Shown: positions 33,945 through 45,034 of the stretch, piece after piece
Layout: the number at the start of each line of letters is the position of its first letter
Position numbering within the stretch: the stretch's first letter is position 1
DNA from: Botryosphaeria dothidea
Lineage: Eukaryota; Ascomycota; Dothideomycetes; Botryosphaeriales; Botryosphaeriaceae
Direction of reading: 5' to 3'
Assembly: GCA_011503125.2 (NCBI GenBank)
Contig: WWBZ02000022.1
Location: 4,526,001 to 4,590,000 of the forward strand
Length of the DNA: 64,000 nucleotides
Notes under the pieces: model-generated
What the model was told of the DNA's origin: nothing
The model's input: the letters and a program-made list of their open reading frames with translations, nothing else
The model's database searches: none
Translations under genes and position numbers: made by a program

Positions 33945-36229
33945 TTTCAAGTTTTTCGGATAACTTGGGTAGGATTATGAAAGTACAGTGGTTGTGAAGC
34001 AAGAACAAGCCTTGGTCGGTCTCGGGGAGAATATAAGCGTATCGAGCAGAGCCTTCTTTGACGGGTGATCAACAACGCAAAAGCGGAAGTCTATATATAC
34101 GTAGACCTAAACAACTAGTCGAAACCCCCAGCGCTCATTAGAGCATGTGCTGGTTCCATGACGCAGGAGCACGCCCGTAAGATGGAATAGGGTACCGAGC
34201 AACTGACCCCGACCCACACACTGCGTCTTGATTGACAATGTTTCTGTCAAAGCTGAACCTCAGGGGCGGCTCGAAACGCAGAAAGTAATAATAGGGCTGA
34301 ATCAAGCTCCAGCTTAAGCGCAGGCAAGCATCGTAAAGCTTACCACCACCGGAAGAGCGCACACGCCACGCTGCATCCGAGCCGGTCCTTTTCCAGTATG
34401 TGCGGAGTATATTCTTGAGAAGCGGGTACCACTACGTTATCCGCCCAAGTAACAGCGGTGGGTCGACTCCTTTACGGACAGTCAAAACGGCAATTTCTGG
34501 TGCAATACATCCACAATCGCTGGGACCGCATCAGGCAAATTGAAGCCGACCGTGGAGTGACCTTCCTCCTCAACATGTTTGTTCCCCCCGCGTCTCTTGT
34601 TTTGCGAGCTAGCAGGAACCGCCGGCGCCTTCCCATTCGACGGCCCGTGTTTATTGGAATAAACGAAACACCGACGGGAAGCCACACTGCTACACGTGCG
34701 GCGCACCGGGCCCAGCGGTCCTGACTCCATGACGTCAGGCGCGGTCCGCTCCCCTTCTCCTCGAGTCTCGGGTAGATGGGCCCAGCTGCAAGGCACAACA
34801 CCTCTCTGGTGAGGGATGCCCGCAGCCAGCACATTTCTCGAGACGTTTGATCCATTGGCATTTGCGACTGTAACGACGCAGCTGAGAGCTGTCAGCACGC
34901 CATGGGTGCACAAAAAAAAAACCGAGTCTGGAAGAGCGCATTCCCCGATGCTGGCTTCTCTCCTCGTGGCTTGCGCGACGACAACCATTGTACAGCCATC
35001 CCGCGAGGCCGCGCACAGGACCCGAGAAAAGCGGCGAGCGTGCAAAGAAAGGCCGCCAGACAGCCATCATCTCGTCTTCTGGGCTTCTCGAAGCGAGCGC
35101 CGGCGAGCCAGCAGCATTGAGCAGGCAAGAACCCACCACCAAGCTTCCGGCAGCTCCCGGCAGCGGTCATAGCTGAACGCTGACTCGGAGTGTAGCCGCA
35201 CGTTGAGATGAGCGGCAGGAAGGTCCTCGCGGCAAAGCGGGAAGAGGAAAGAAAGAAAAAGAGTGCGTGCGGCTTGATGCTGTGCACCCGCGGGGAAAAT
35301 TGTTGAGCTCCGTGCAGAAAAAGGCGAGCGAGTGTGCAGTAATATGTGCGGAGGCTTACGTGCAGCTCAGCTCCGCTGCAGTTGGTCCAGATGGTGGTAG
35401 GGGTCTGCTGGCAGTCGTGACCAATCATGTAACCTGGAGGACGGCTGCCCGGCCGCAGATCATACTGGACTAACCTAGGTTCTACAGGTTTCTTGAAGTA
35501 CTTCAGTAGTTCGTATCAGCTGACTAAGCATCCCAGTACATAGTGGGATGTAATCTTCCACATAGATTTTTGAAAAGTCTAAGGATATCAACTCATTGCG
35601 AAATGCATCATATCTCGACCTTAGGCATGGCAGTACATATGAAGCCTAGGTAAGGCAACTTGAAGTTTCTTCATCTTATTGTCGAAGACCCGTGCCCGGA
35701 TTGATGAAGCTGACGCTGTAGCGTAATATTGCGAGGGTCTCTCAAGGGCGCGAGGAGCTCATCTTACTCGTACCACCATAACCCGAAAATGGAACAGCAT
35801 TGAAAGCTTAATCCCTGTTCACCCCGCACTCTCAGTCTAGAGGCCAGGATTTCGGTAACAACAAAGTGGAGAAACAATTGCAGGTGACCAGGCAAGAAAG
35901 TCAATTACGGGAAATGTGTGACCATTCGGCCTCTGATCAGTTTCACACGGTGCATGTTCACACGACTCTGGTTCCAGATCGTAGCTACTCCGTACTCCAT
36001 TTCGGTTGGTTAATTAATTACGAGTACTTCAGAAACTTGTCGAGTTGGCTTGTTGTCGAAAACGGAATGAAACAATAGGATAATGACGACATGCCAATTT
36101 TCATGCCACGGATGCTATCCTCCACCTTCTGTCTGATTCCCCAACTTTCGTGCTTTGCTAGTGCAAGGGATTCCTGTTTGGGGTTGGCTTGACAGGTAGT
36201 CCCGATGAGTTGGTCTCGGCTGCGTCAAT
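33945..36229. other. Long gene-free stretch (2.3 kb)
   Basis: Lies upstream of the secreted-protein gene and downstream of the opsin gene. Apart from a TATA element at 34092-34099 and an A12 run near 34911, I see nothing that reads as a gene. The open frames of 120-190 codons at 34472-35428 overlap on several frames and lack protein-like composition. Confidence 0.5.
34092..34099 (-). promoter_or_regulatory. TATA element of the secreted-protein gene
   Basis: TATATATA lies 148 bases upstream of the minus-strand ATG at 33944, a usual distance for a fungal TATA box. Confidence 0.5.
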
Positions 36230-37384
36230 TTACGCGCCCTCGTCATCGTCGCCGATGCGAATGTTTCCCTCACCGGTCAGACCATGGGTCCAGTAGCCAC
36301 CGACCTCAACGTTGGTCTCAGGAATCTTGGCGTGACTGAGCAGAAGCCAGAGGCCAAAGACGGGCTTAGCCAGAACGTCAAGAACGGCATAGGCGATGAT
36401 CTCATCGTTAACGGAGGCCTTGCGGGAGCCGTCTGCAATACCCCAGACACTGAAGCGTGTTAGAATTGTGGGATGAATCAAGTAGCAAGTTTCACTTACA
36501 TGGGATAAGCAGTCCAGAGAATCAGGGTGAAGAGAGCAAGAGATCCGAAGAGCTTGCTGACCTTGCTGCTCCTGGCAAAAGCCTTAGCACGGCCGTGAAG
36601 AGCAAGGTGCCAGATCACGACGAGGTAAGCAATGCAAGCAATGGCGTACCAGCCCCACTTCTGAGGGGTACCCTCCGAGCCGAAAGCAGCGAAGAGACCA
36701 GTGAGGATCATGATCAGATCAGCAACAATGGCGATCAGGGTGTGGGCACCATCAACACCAGCGAGGAGGCATAGGTCGAGGAGAAGGAGAGGAGTGGTTA
36801 AGCTCCAATCCACATAACGGGCCCAGTAGACCTCGCGGTAGATGTCGTGGTAAGTGTCGGGAACGTGACTGTGAGACTCCCTGACCTTGACGTGGTGGAA
36901 AGCCTTGCCATGGCCGCTAGCCATTGCGAAGTAGGACAGAGCGGCAATGGTGGTGATCAGCGTAGTGACGACATGGTAGAGACGGCGAGACTATTGCCAA
37001 TTAGACAAATATCGATGCAGGGTCTAACATCTTGACCGGGCACTTACCACAGGGACGTTCCAAGACAGTCCGCTGAAAACGATGGTCGCAACCAACATGA
37101 TGACGAACACAACCCAGAGTGTCCTCTCGCCAGCCGCGCCAGCAGTCTGGTAGTGCGGGTGGTCGGCTGAGACAGTGTCAGCTTGAACGAGAAACAGGCG
37201 GCTGGATATACGTACGGACAACGGTCGGGACGGGATCGATGGGCGAAGCCGTCGACGTGCTGAAAGGTTCGTTAGCATGATGCGAGGGAGCTGAGGCAGC
37301 AGCGAGAGAGCTCTCATACCTCGTGGGGACGAGCAGCGTCGAGGTCTTCTTCAGCATCTCAGCAACCTGCTCGGGATGAATCAT
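36230..37384 (-). CDS. Bacteriorhodopsin-like fungal opsin, proton-pump type
   Basis: Five exons on the minus strand: 37320-37384, 37216-37259, 37048-37166, 36500-36990, 36230-36449; 312 residues with seven hydrophobic helices after a polar N-terminus. Helix C reads YWARYVDWSLTTPLLLLDL, which aligns directly with archaeal bacteriorhodopsin. Asp137 matches the proton acceptor Asp85 and Asp148 the donor Asp96. Helix G reads YAVLDVLAKPVFGLWLL: Asp264 matches Asp212 and Lys268 is the retinal Schiff-base lysine. Presence of both carboxylates is the pattern of light-driven proton pumps such as Leptosphaeria rhodopsin, in contrast to sensory-type Neurospora NOP-1. Pump function is therefore inferred with fair confidence. 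No carotenoid oxygenase gene lies within the window. Confidence 0.93.
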
Positions 37385-39884
37385 GATGGCTGGTTCTTTG
37401 TCTCCGGATGCAATTGACGAGACTCGTGAGCGAGATGTTGAGGAGGAGGAAGCGGAGGCGAAGGCAGCAGTGGACGAGCACTTGTACCTTCAGCGTGTGG
37501 CCGCCCCCGCAAGTTACGTCTCGACGTCACCGGGAAGGCTAGCGTGCATGGAGAGCTCCAGACGGCAGGCGCACAGACCCTTCCTTCCTCCCGCGCGTCG
37601 CGCATCGGACGATCCAGATCAGCGAGTCCTTGTCCGGCTCTTTCTCATCGCCGCTGCGCCAGCGCAATCAACAATCCCATCCGCCTGCTCTCACGCTTGG
37701 CCCCAATTGGATCTAACCAGCCACGACGCTGCAGCGCCCGCCGGGCCTGGCACCGTAAACAAGGCTTCGCAACCGCGCCTCCGCAGCGTCCAGATCGCTC
37801 AGGTGACGCTCCATGCTTGCTGGCCGTGATGGAATGCACATGTCATCGCAAGCTTGCACCTCGTTTCCGCGCCTGCACCACCGCCCCGCTAATCAGATGC
37901 CAATGCACACGTGCTGCCGCCCCGGCCGCTTCCGATTCCGGTGGTGTTGCGTCGTTAGGGCGTGGTCGGTGCTTGCGGTAACGGTCGCAACGGTCGCTGG
38001 CGACTCTGTTGCTGACGGAGGAGATGCGAAGACAAAGTGCACTTTGCGACGCGATGCTTGGGGTTGTCGCAGATAAGTAGTCCTCTGCCAGCAAGCGCCT
38101 TGCCATTTCTGGCAGCCTCTTATCTTCCATCGGCCCTGCTTTGCAGCCTCTCTGCGCGTGACACGCTCCAAAACATCCGCCCTGGTCTGGCGAGTCATCA
38201 GCGAGAAGCCTATCCGACACTTCGCCGCTGAAGATCTCCTTGTATGGCGATCTGCCCTCGTCGACGATTCTGGTAATTTGAGACATCACCGTGTCTCGCG
38301 CATCGCGAGGCGAAGCTGTTGCGACGACGCGGTTGTGCAGAGCGAGTTGACCTGCTTCTATCCGCATCAGCACATCAATGCCTCTTCTGGACTGCAAAGC
38401 TCTCCGTCAAAACAACAACACCGAACATACTTCGCGGAAGCGCAACAGCCCCGGTTAGGTTATCGACCCGCGTTCCATGTTGTCCGCACGAGCCATGCAC
38501 CGCCAGCGTAGTTGCTCAAGCCAGGCCATTTCAGCCTCAAGCGCCTCCTGCGTCTTCCTTGCTTCCTGTCTTTGACATCCCCGACTGCCTGACGTGTTCT
38601 CTTTTTCTTTTGCCCAGGGTCATGCTTTGACTCTCGGCGTAAATCTTCCTTGACTTTCCGCAGACGGCGATGAGGGGCATTGAGCCTCTGCCCTGCAATT
38701 TCCTGTTCCATCCGCTTGTTCTCACGACGGCCTTGACGATGTCGTGTTCTGCTTCGAGCAACCGTTAAACGGACTCCAACGTTGCTTTCCCTACTTCTGC
38801 CCCGCCTCCTCCGTTCTTGGGGCCATTCCACCCCAGTCCTGGTCATTTCACGCTCCGCTGCCCTGATTTGCTGCACGTGGTTTGCAGTTACCTCTTCCAA
38901 CCTGTAGCCAACGTTCTGGACGCCGAATCGCTCATCTGCAGAGACTCGATCAGATTTCTGCCGCCTGTATCGCACGTGGCGATACATGTGCCTTAGGTGT
39001 CAGGGATTGACCTGGCTGTGACTTCAGGTGAGCCTCCGATTCTGATTTCTACCTGTCCACAATATCCCCATATTAGCCTGTGAAGCAGCTCATGATGTTC
39101 GTGGCTGAGCGATGGTCCAACATCGCAAAGACTCGGGTCCTTTCACGGCCGATTCTTCGACGTGTTTTGCTGCATCTCGTTTCTATGCTCAGAGATCGAG
39201 AGGGTCGTAATCGTGCATATGCTAAAACATGTTCGACGGACAGAAGACCCATTTGTCGCCTTGGTTTCGGGCGGTGAGGCCGCGTTAAGAAGCTTTGTAA
39301 AGAGCTGCTGACGTTGTCGCGCAGAAGATTAGAATGGTTCTGCATTCGACAAAGAGCAAGGGAGAACTCAAAGGAATCGTACACGTCCAGAGAGTGCTTG
39401 GCTGTGCGGCTCGAACCTCAAGGCCTGCGTGATGACGCTGAACCCTGGATGTTTTTCACCATCACTCACTGCAAACTCCATCCATCACCGCGCGATCCTT
39501 TAGCGTACTACGTATTATCGTTTCGTGGCGTCATCTCGCGCCCATTGGCTTCTTCAACCGAGCTCAAATTCCTGAGCAACAACCGGCACAACGTTGTCGA
39601 TTGTCTGCAACCACCTTCTCGCAACTACCTGTACTTCGAAACTTTCGCTCCATACAGGGACATCCACAACTAAGCTCCCTTGGGTAACCCAGAGTCTATT
39701 TCAACATCGCCAGTCCTTATCTCTGCTCAACTTTCCGACTTCAACCTCACCAAAGGTCGCGTCTTGCGACGACGCTGCCTGATTCGACGAGCCTCACACC
39801 GAGCCGAATCAGTAGCCAGATTTGGAAACCACCCCAACATCCCACACGACTCACACGTCAAAATCGCGCGGCAACCAGTTCACC
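37385..39884. other. Long gene-free stretch (2.5 kb)
   Basis: Between the divergent opsin and 234-residue protein genes. The plus strand is pyrimidine-rich from about 38510 to 38830. Frames up to 184 codons exist on both strands, but they overlap and consist of Arg/Ser/Gln-rich low-complexity translations. No gene called. Confidence 0.5.
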
Positions 39885-40589
39885 ATGCATATGCCAACCA
39901 TCCACGAGCGCAATCAGGAAATCACGGACGACAGTGAGAGCCAGCGACACACTCCCTCTCCGAGCCGCGCTGCTTCCCCAACGCCGAGTCTTGAACCATG
40001 CGACCACTGCGGTGAGGATTACTGTGCAGACGCGAGGATCGAAACCGCCCGGCGGGGTTGCAGATGCAAACCATCGATTATTACAATCTCTCATTCCACC
40101 CCTTCGACTCCAGCCAAACCTCTTCGAAAGAAGCGTAGACTTGACTCATTGGCATCCATGGCAAAGGAGCAGGCAGGTAGGTCTATGCACTATATCTATT
40201 GTGGGAAGAATCTCCCTGATGCCGAAATAGTTCCCGGCGTTCCTCGCATGAGCCCATCCACTGGAGGCTCCATGGTAGCCACGGCTGACGCCCCAATCAT
40301 CTCTGCGGCGAAGGAAGATGGCACGAAGGTGTCCAAGCCTGAGCAATTGATGAAGTTGCAGCTCCAAATCCCAGACAATGAGTACATTACTCGCGAATCT
40401 ACTCCGCCAAATCGCGTCGACACTAGGCTCTCCGGCCACGTCGCATCACCGAGCACCCCCGACCTTGACACGCGGTCGCCTGAACGACGCAAGCTGGACG
40501 AGCTTCACGAGGGTGTGAAGATCATTTACAAGCAACCGTCTCCACGCAAATCTGCAAAGCGACTATCATCACTCTTGAGGCTTTCTTAA
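39885..40589 (+). CDS. Unrecognised 234-residue protein with a Cys-rich patch
   Basis: Single open frame from the ATG at 39885 (context TCACCATGC). I do not recognise it. A Ser/Pro/Thr-rich N-terminus precedes a Cys-rich segment with a CDHCGEDYC and a GCRC group (about residues 39-65), which could bind zinc. A basic KKRRLD stretch that could be a nuclear signal and a disordered SP/TP-rich C-terminal half follow. The segment from GTAGGT (about 40173) to AATAG (about 40228) has the form of a 54-base intron. Since it is a multiple of three with no stop, both spliced and unspliced forms stay open. Reality of the gene is supported by length and composition only. Confidence 0.5.
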   Translation: MHMPTIHERNQEITDDSESQRHTPSPSRAASPTPSLEPCDHCGEDYCADARIETARRGCRCKPSIITISHSTPSTPAKPLRKKRRLDSLASMAKEQAGRSMHYIYCGKNLPDAEIVPGVPRMSPSTGGSMVATADAPIISAAKEDGTKVSKPEQLMKLQLQIPDNEYITRESTPPNRVDTRLSGHVASPSTPDLDTRSPERRKLDELHEGVKIIYKQPSPRKSAKRLSSLLRLS

Positions 40590-42678
40590 CATGATGTGAC
40601 AGGGCTGGTGGGTTCGTCTTTCCGTGGTCTGGCGTTGGTGGATAATGGCTCGTTTCTCTTAGACAAGATACCCCGGTGGCATGACTCTCATTTCAACATG
40701 TTGCTTTCTTATTCGATATTCAGTGCGGAGTCTGGACCAGGAGGGAGTTTTTCCCTGTTCGTTGCACGTCGAGACACATGCATGGTGGGGGAGTTTTACG
40801 ACATTATTAAAGAAGTGCGGTAATGAGGAACCATGAGGGAAACGATTGGCGCACGCATGAGCATGCGACAGGAGTAATCGATACACAATTCTTAATCAGG
40901 AAAGTCACAAAGACCGCTGCATGATCGACACTCTGCTGCAGCTGTTCAAGAACTGACTACTCTCCAATGCAGGAGTGGTCCGGCTATCGATGACTGGCAT
41001 AGCCGCAAATCAGGTGACACTCGAACTCTGAACACAAGCATGGGCCCCATTCGTCGGCTCTGGTAGTGCCAGGAGCTGTATGTACGTCTGTTTCACTGGA
41101 ACAATGCTGCAACATCCCGGTGTCTCATTGTTTCTGCGTTCCAGAGCTTCCTGCAGCGGACAAGGCCGGTTGAACGGATTCTAGCCCGGCATCATGGGTG
41201 ACACGTGAGAGCGTTAATGGGAAGGTATAATATACGCGCTATGCTGCACATGCTTTTGGCTGTGTCCCGACAAAAATCAGGTTATTGAAGCCTAAACTCA
41301 GAACCCGGGCGGCGCTCGTATAAAGTGTTTGGCTCATCCACGGAGAGGGATCTTGGGAGCTTGCTGCCCGAGCATCCCTCCTTATCGCACCAAAAGGACC
41401 GAATTCAGCTGCCTTTTTTGCTTTGATGTCCTGCATGCTCGTTGCTCGCATATGCAGGTCATCGACTGCTTCCGTAAGGTGATACCGGGTAGCGGCGTGT
41501 GGGAAGGACTTGGCATCGCGTCGCAGATTTTTGAAGAACACAAACCTCGCACCCCGCACATTCCTGTCGCTCCATCGATTCCGTCGCCTTTTACCAGGGA
41601 ACCCATCTCCAAGAGAAGGACCACAGAAGTCTCGATTTCCTACAGATATCAGCTGGCCATGAAGTGCTTTTTGTGGCCAACCCTCCAGGACATCCGCTAG
41701 GGCGCACCGGTTATGGCGGGGCGCGAAAACTCCACCCAGTCATGTCCAGCAAGGGCTGACCGCTTCGAACGACTCCGGCCATCAGTTTCAGCGACATCTC
41801 AGCCGTCCAGGTAGCCCTGCAAGGTTTGGCAAGGCAGGGCGGGATCCGCAAAAATTGGCAGCTCCACCGCATCGTTACGCGCGAGGCACAACGTGACGTG
41901 AGTGCGCGATTTCAGCGTGGGTTCCTCGTCCAGCGAAACGACGACCTCTCGAGCATTGGAGCGCGGCGTGACTGACATTTGCAGACAGGACTCCTTTGCA
42001 CCATGTTGTCCGACACGCGGCTGAAGCGGCAGGCACGCAGGGGCACAACACCATGAAGGCCAGGCAAACGGGCGACGGGCGAAGAAGCAAAATCTGCTTA
42101 AGCCAGAGATGGCCGGGTTAGCCGATCCCCGGTCCGTGCTGGCTGCCAGGGCGTGGGCGGTTGTGTCAACAGAAATACGACTGGCGAGCGGCCTCACCGA
42201 AGCCACAGACTCGTGCGCATCAACCACCGCACGCGGAGGAGGTCTGCCGTGTCGCGGATGACAGGCAGACTCCTGTGATACCTCCCGCCCTTCAACCTCG
42301 TCATGCGGCCAGCACACCTCTTCGGGTCAGGGACTTAAATAGAGCGGGGCGTTCTTGCTGCCTCCAACCATGGCGGCGTGCGTGTGGGCCTGAGGTTCGG
42401 TTAGCGTGAGAAAACCATCAAGGTGCTCAAGAACGAATGTCACTACTTTTGCCCGCTCCTAGGCCCTCCACTCTTCTACTAAAGCCAAGCCGCTCGCGCC
42501 TCCCACCAAGCAATTCGCAGTTCTTAGCCTGGGGACTTTCGTTGACCGCACGACCCTGTCGAAACTCTTATCGCCGTCACAGAGCAGGCACTTCCCCCTT
42601 CTCAGCCTTAAAGGCCGCTCTCACCCTTCCGCCTGTTGCACACGAACGCACCTACCCGCACGAGCCCTTCGAACCACC
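40590..42678. other. Gene-free stretch (2.1 kb) upstream of the zinc transporter
   Basis: No gene recognised. The frame at 41329-41700 (123 codons) has no protein-like features. The last 250 bases are pyrimidine-rich and probably hold the transporter leader. Confidence 0.5.
42606..42614. promoter_or_regulatory. Possible zinc-responsive element (CCTTNAAGG core)
   Basis: CCTTAAAGG matches the nine-base core of the yeast Zap1 element ACCTTNAAGGT, with both outer bases changed. It lies 65 bases before the zinc transporter ATG. Roughly one such core is expected by chance in 64 kb, so only its location makes it interesting. Confidence 0.3.
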
Positions 42679-43929
42679 ATGGAAAACGCTCTCAACGTCG
42701 CACGCCTGGTCCTGCGCCAGGATGCAGGTAGCTCTTCCGAGGTCCCCGAGAACCTCGTCGGTACTCCCGGCTACTGCGATACCGGCAACGAGTACGATGG
42801 AAGAATGGGCGTGAGGATTTCCTCCATCTTCGTCATCCTAGTCGGCTCCATTCTCGGTAACCCATCACTTGCCTATACACAAGAGTTTTTCCGGACGCTT
42901 ACTTTTGACCAGGTGCTTGGTTCCCCGTCTTTGCGCGCCGCCATGCCGGTATGGGCGTACCCGAGTGGGCCTTCTTCGTCGCCAAGTTCTTCGGTTCTGG
43001 TGTCATCATCGCAACCGCCTTCATCCACGTAAGTGATCCACATTACATGCTTGGCTCATGATTACTAACAACCTTACCAGCTGCTCGGGCCCGCTGAGGA
43101 GGCTCTTACCAATGAATGCCTGACCGGTCCCATCACCGACTACAGCTGGGTGGAGGGTATCATCCTGATGACCGTCATGGTGCTCTTCTTTGTCGAACTG
43201 ATGGCTATGCGTTATGCTCACTTTGGTGGCCATGACCATGACCATGACCAGGACACTGAGGCTCATGGCCACGCTCTGGCCACCACAAAGGATGATGTCG
43301 ATGGGCAGAAGAGTGCTGACAGCATCGAGCCCACGGCCTCCACGCCTGGCCATGATCACCTGGGTCATGGCCGTGACCACACTGCCAACGAGGACTTCAA
43401 CGTCAACTGGGAGGACAAGGGTCTGGTGCCTGAGTCATACTCCGCCCAACTTACCGCCGTCTTTATTCTCGAGTTTGGAGTCATCTTCCACTCCGTCTTC
43501 ATCGGGTTGACCCTTGCTGTTGCTGGTGAGGAGTTCAGCACCCTCTACGTCGTGCTTGTCTTCCACCAGACCTTTGAGGGTCTTGGTCTCGGCTCTCGGC
43601 TTTCCGCTGTCCCGTGGCCCAAGTCCAAGCGCTGGACTCCTTATCTACTCGCTCTTAGCTACGGCATTTCCACTCCCATTGCTATCGCCATTGGTCTTGG
43701 TGTTCGTGCCAGCTATCCACCCGAGGGTGCCACCACTCTGATCGTCAACGGTGTTTTCGACTCCATCTCCGCGGGCATCCTCATCTACACGGGCCTCGTT
43801 GAGCTGATGGCTCATGAGTTTATGTTCTCACCATCGATGAGCAAGGCGCCTATTAAGACCGTCATCTCTGCCTTTGTCCTCATGTGCCTTGGCGCTGGCC
43901 TGATGGCTCTGCTGGGCAAGTGGGCATAA
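42679..43929 (+). CDS. ZIP-family zinc transporter (Zrt1/Zrt2-like)
   Basis: Three exons: 42679-42856, 42913-43028, 43081-43929; 380 residues. An extracellular N-terminus with a CDTGNEYDGRMGVRI segment leads into eight hydrophobic helices. The variable loop between helices 3 and 4 is His-rich (HFGGHDHDHDQDTEAHGHA and GHDHLGHGRDH). The signature helix 4 is HSVFIGLTLAV and helix 5 carries HQTFEGLGLGSR; these two hold the metal-transport His/Glu residues of the ZIP family. This is a plasma-membrane Zn(II) importer. The high-affinity (Zrt1) and low-affinity (Zrt2) types cannot be separated by eye. A possible Zap1-type site sits just upstream. Confidence 0.92.
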
Positions 43930-45033
43930 GCCGAGAAAGGGGGTGCATGTACGATACGACGTTCTGGTGGATTCGTGCTTTGCTTTTGCGGTAATTTTGG
44001 CGCCCGGTGCTCTTACGACAACATAAAATGGCTTCGAGCTGGGCGCAGGGACATGGGCATCATGCAAACGGGAGGGCTAATCGTGATGCATTACGGCATA
44101 GACTTTTTCATTCTTCTCTTACTTTCATCGTCATTTGCTGCACAAAATGGCTTAAGGATACCACCTCTTGCTTGGGAACAGGGAACCAAAATTTGGCTTT
44201 TTTATTCGCTCTTTAGCGTATTCGAATGAGAATAATGCTACTCGTGATGTGGCAGATAATGAATAGCATCAGTATTTTCAGGTTCTCATCCTCACATGAC
44301 GGCATCCTGTGTGACTTTTGTAAAATCCTCTAGGCCAAAACGTACCTCGATGACTCAGGTATTTTACTCTCTATTGAGTCACGAGCAGACTAAAATCCGA
44401 ACAAGCCCAACGAGCCGTTATGGAAGCGCTATCGTGTACCGTTCCAGGAGATGAATTCCATTAGTCACTAATTTTGGTCCCTTCAGAATCCGGTGGGCGC
44501 ATACCAACATCCGCAGATAGAGGACACTTCCAAGCGGCCATGGGGATCCATAGGAGCCGAGGAAGTCGCATCAGAAATATGTATGACGCGCTATAAAAGA
44601 AAAAGATGGGAGAAGATGTTCGCATGTAGAATTGAGACGCCAGGAGTGGTAACGAAGCCGGGAACAAATTCATCAGCGACAACAACAACCGCGGTCTCAT
44701 TTCCGTTGACGCTGAGCAAGCAGGTCTCATCTTGGTGTTATGTCAGCATTACCATAGCGAAGGACGTTGGACAAGTGCTCCGCCGCCGACAGCCGAGAGG
44801 CCGGAGAGCGGACCCCTCACTGGCTGCTTGTCGGAAATGGCATCCTTTCCTTCCCCACATTGACTCCCGACGGCCTCTGCCCCTCCATCGTCATCATCGG
44901 CCGACGCGTGAAAACCGACCCCTCTCCGCCGTAAAAGCTGCTCCACCTCCATCGCATACAAAATGACCCACGACCCCGCGAATTTCACCATGGCCGCCAT
45001 CAATTCCTCACCCTCGACATTTTCACCACCATA
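43930..45033. other. Intergenic, no gene seen
   Basis: 1.1 kb from the zinc transporter stop to the maleylacetate reductase start. It holds a 23-codon upstream ORF at 44963-45034 and no other gene. Confidence 0.55.
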
Positions 45034-45034
45034 A
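44963..45034 (+). promoter_or_regulatory. Upstream ORF whose stop overlaps the reductase start (TAATG)
   Basis: A 23-codon frame with a second internal in-frame ATG in the strong context TCACCATGG. Its TAA (45032-45034) shares the A of the main ATG (45034-45036), giving TAATG. This layout allows coupled termination and reinitiation if the transcript starts upstream of 44963. Confidence 0.45.

Noticed and set aside
34892..35428. 178-codon minus-strand frame with several Cys and a hydrophobic start
   Set aside because: No signal peptide at the first Met, no motif, overlaps other frames; not enough to call a gene.
38460..38987. 175-codon minus-strand frame, very Arg/Lys/Gln-rich
   Set aside because: It is the complement of a pyrimidine-rich tract; composition explains it.
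39401..39430. CTCGAACC resembling the complement of a tRNA B box
   Set aside because: No A box or cloverleaf could be drawn around it on either strand.
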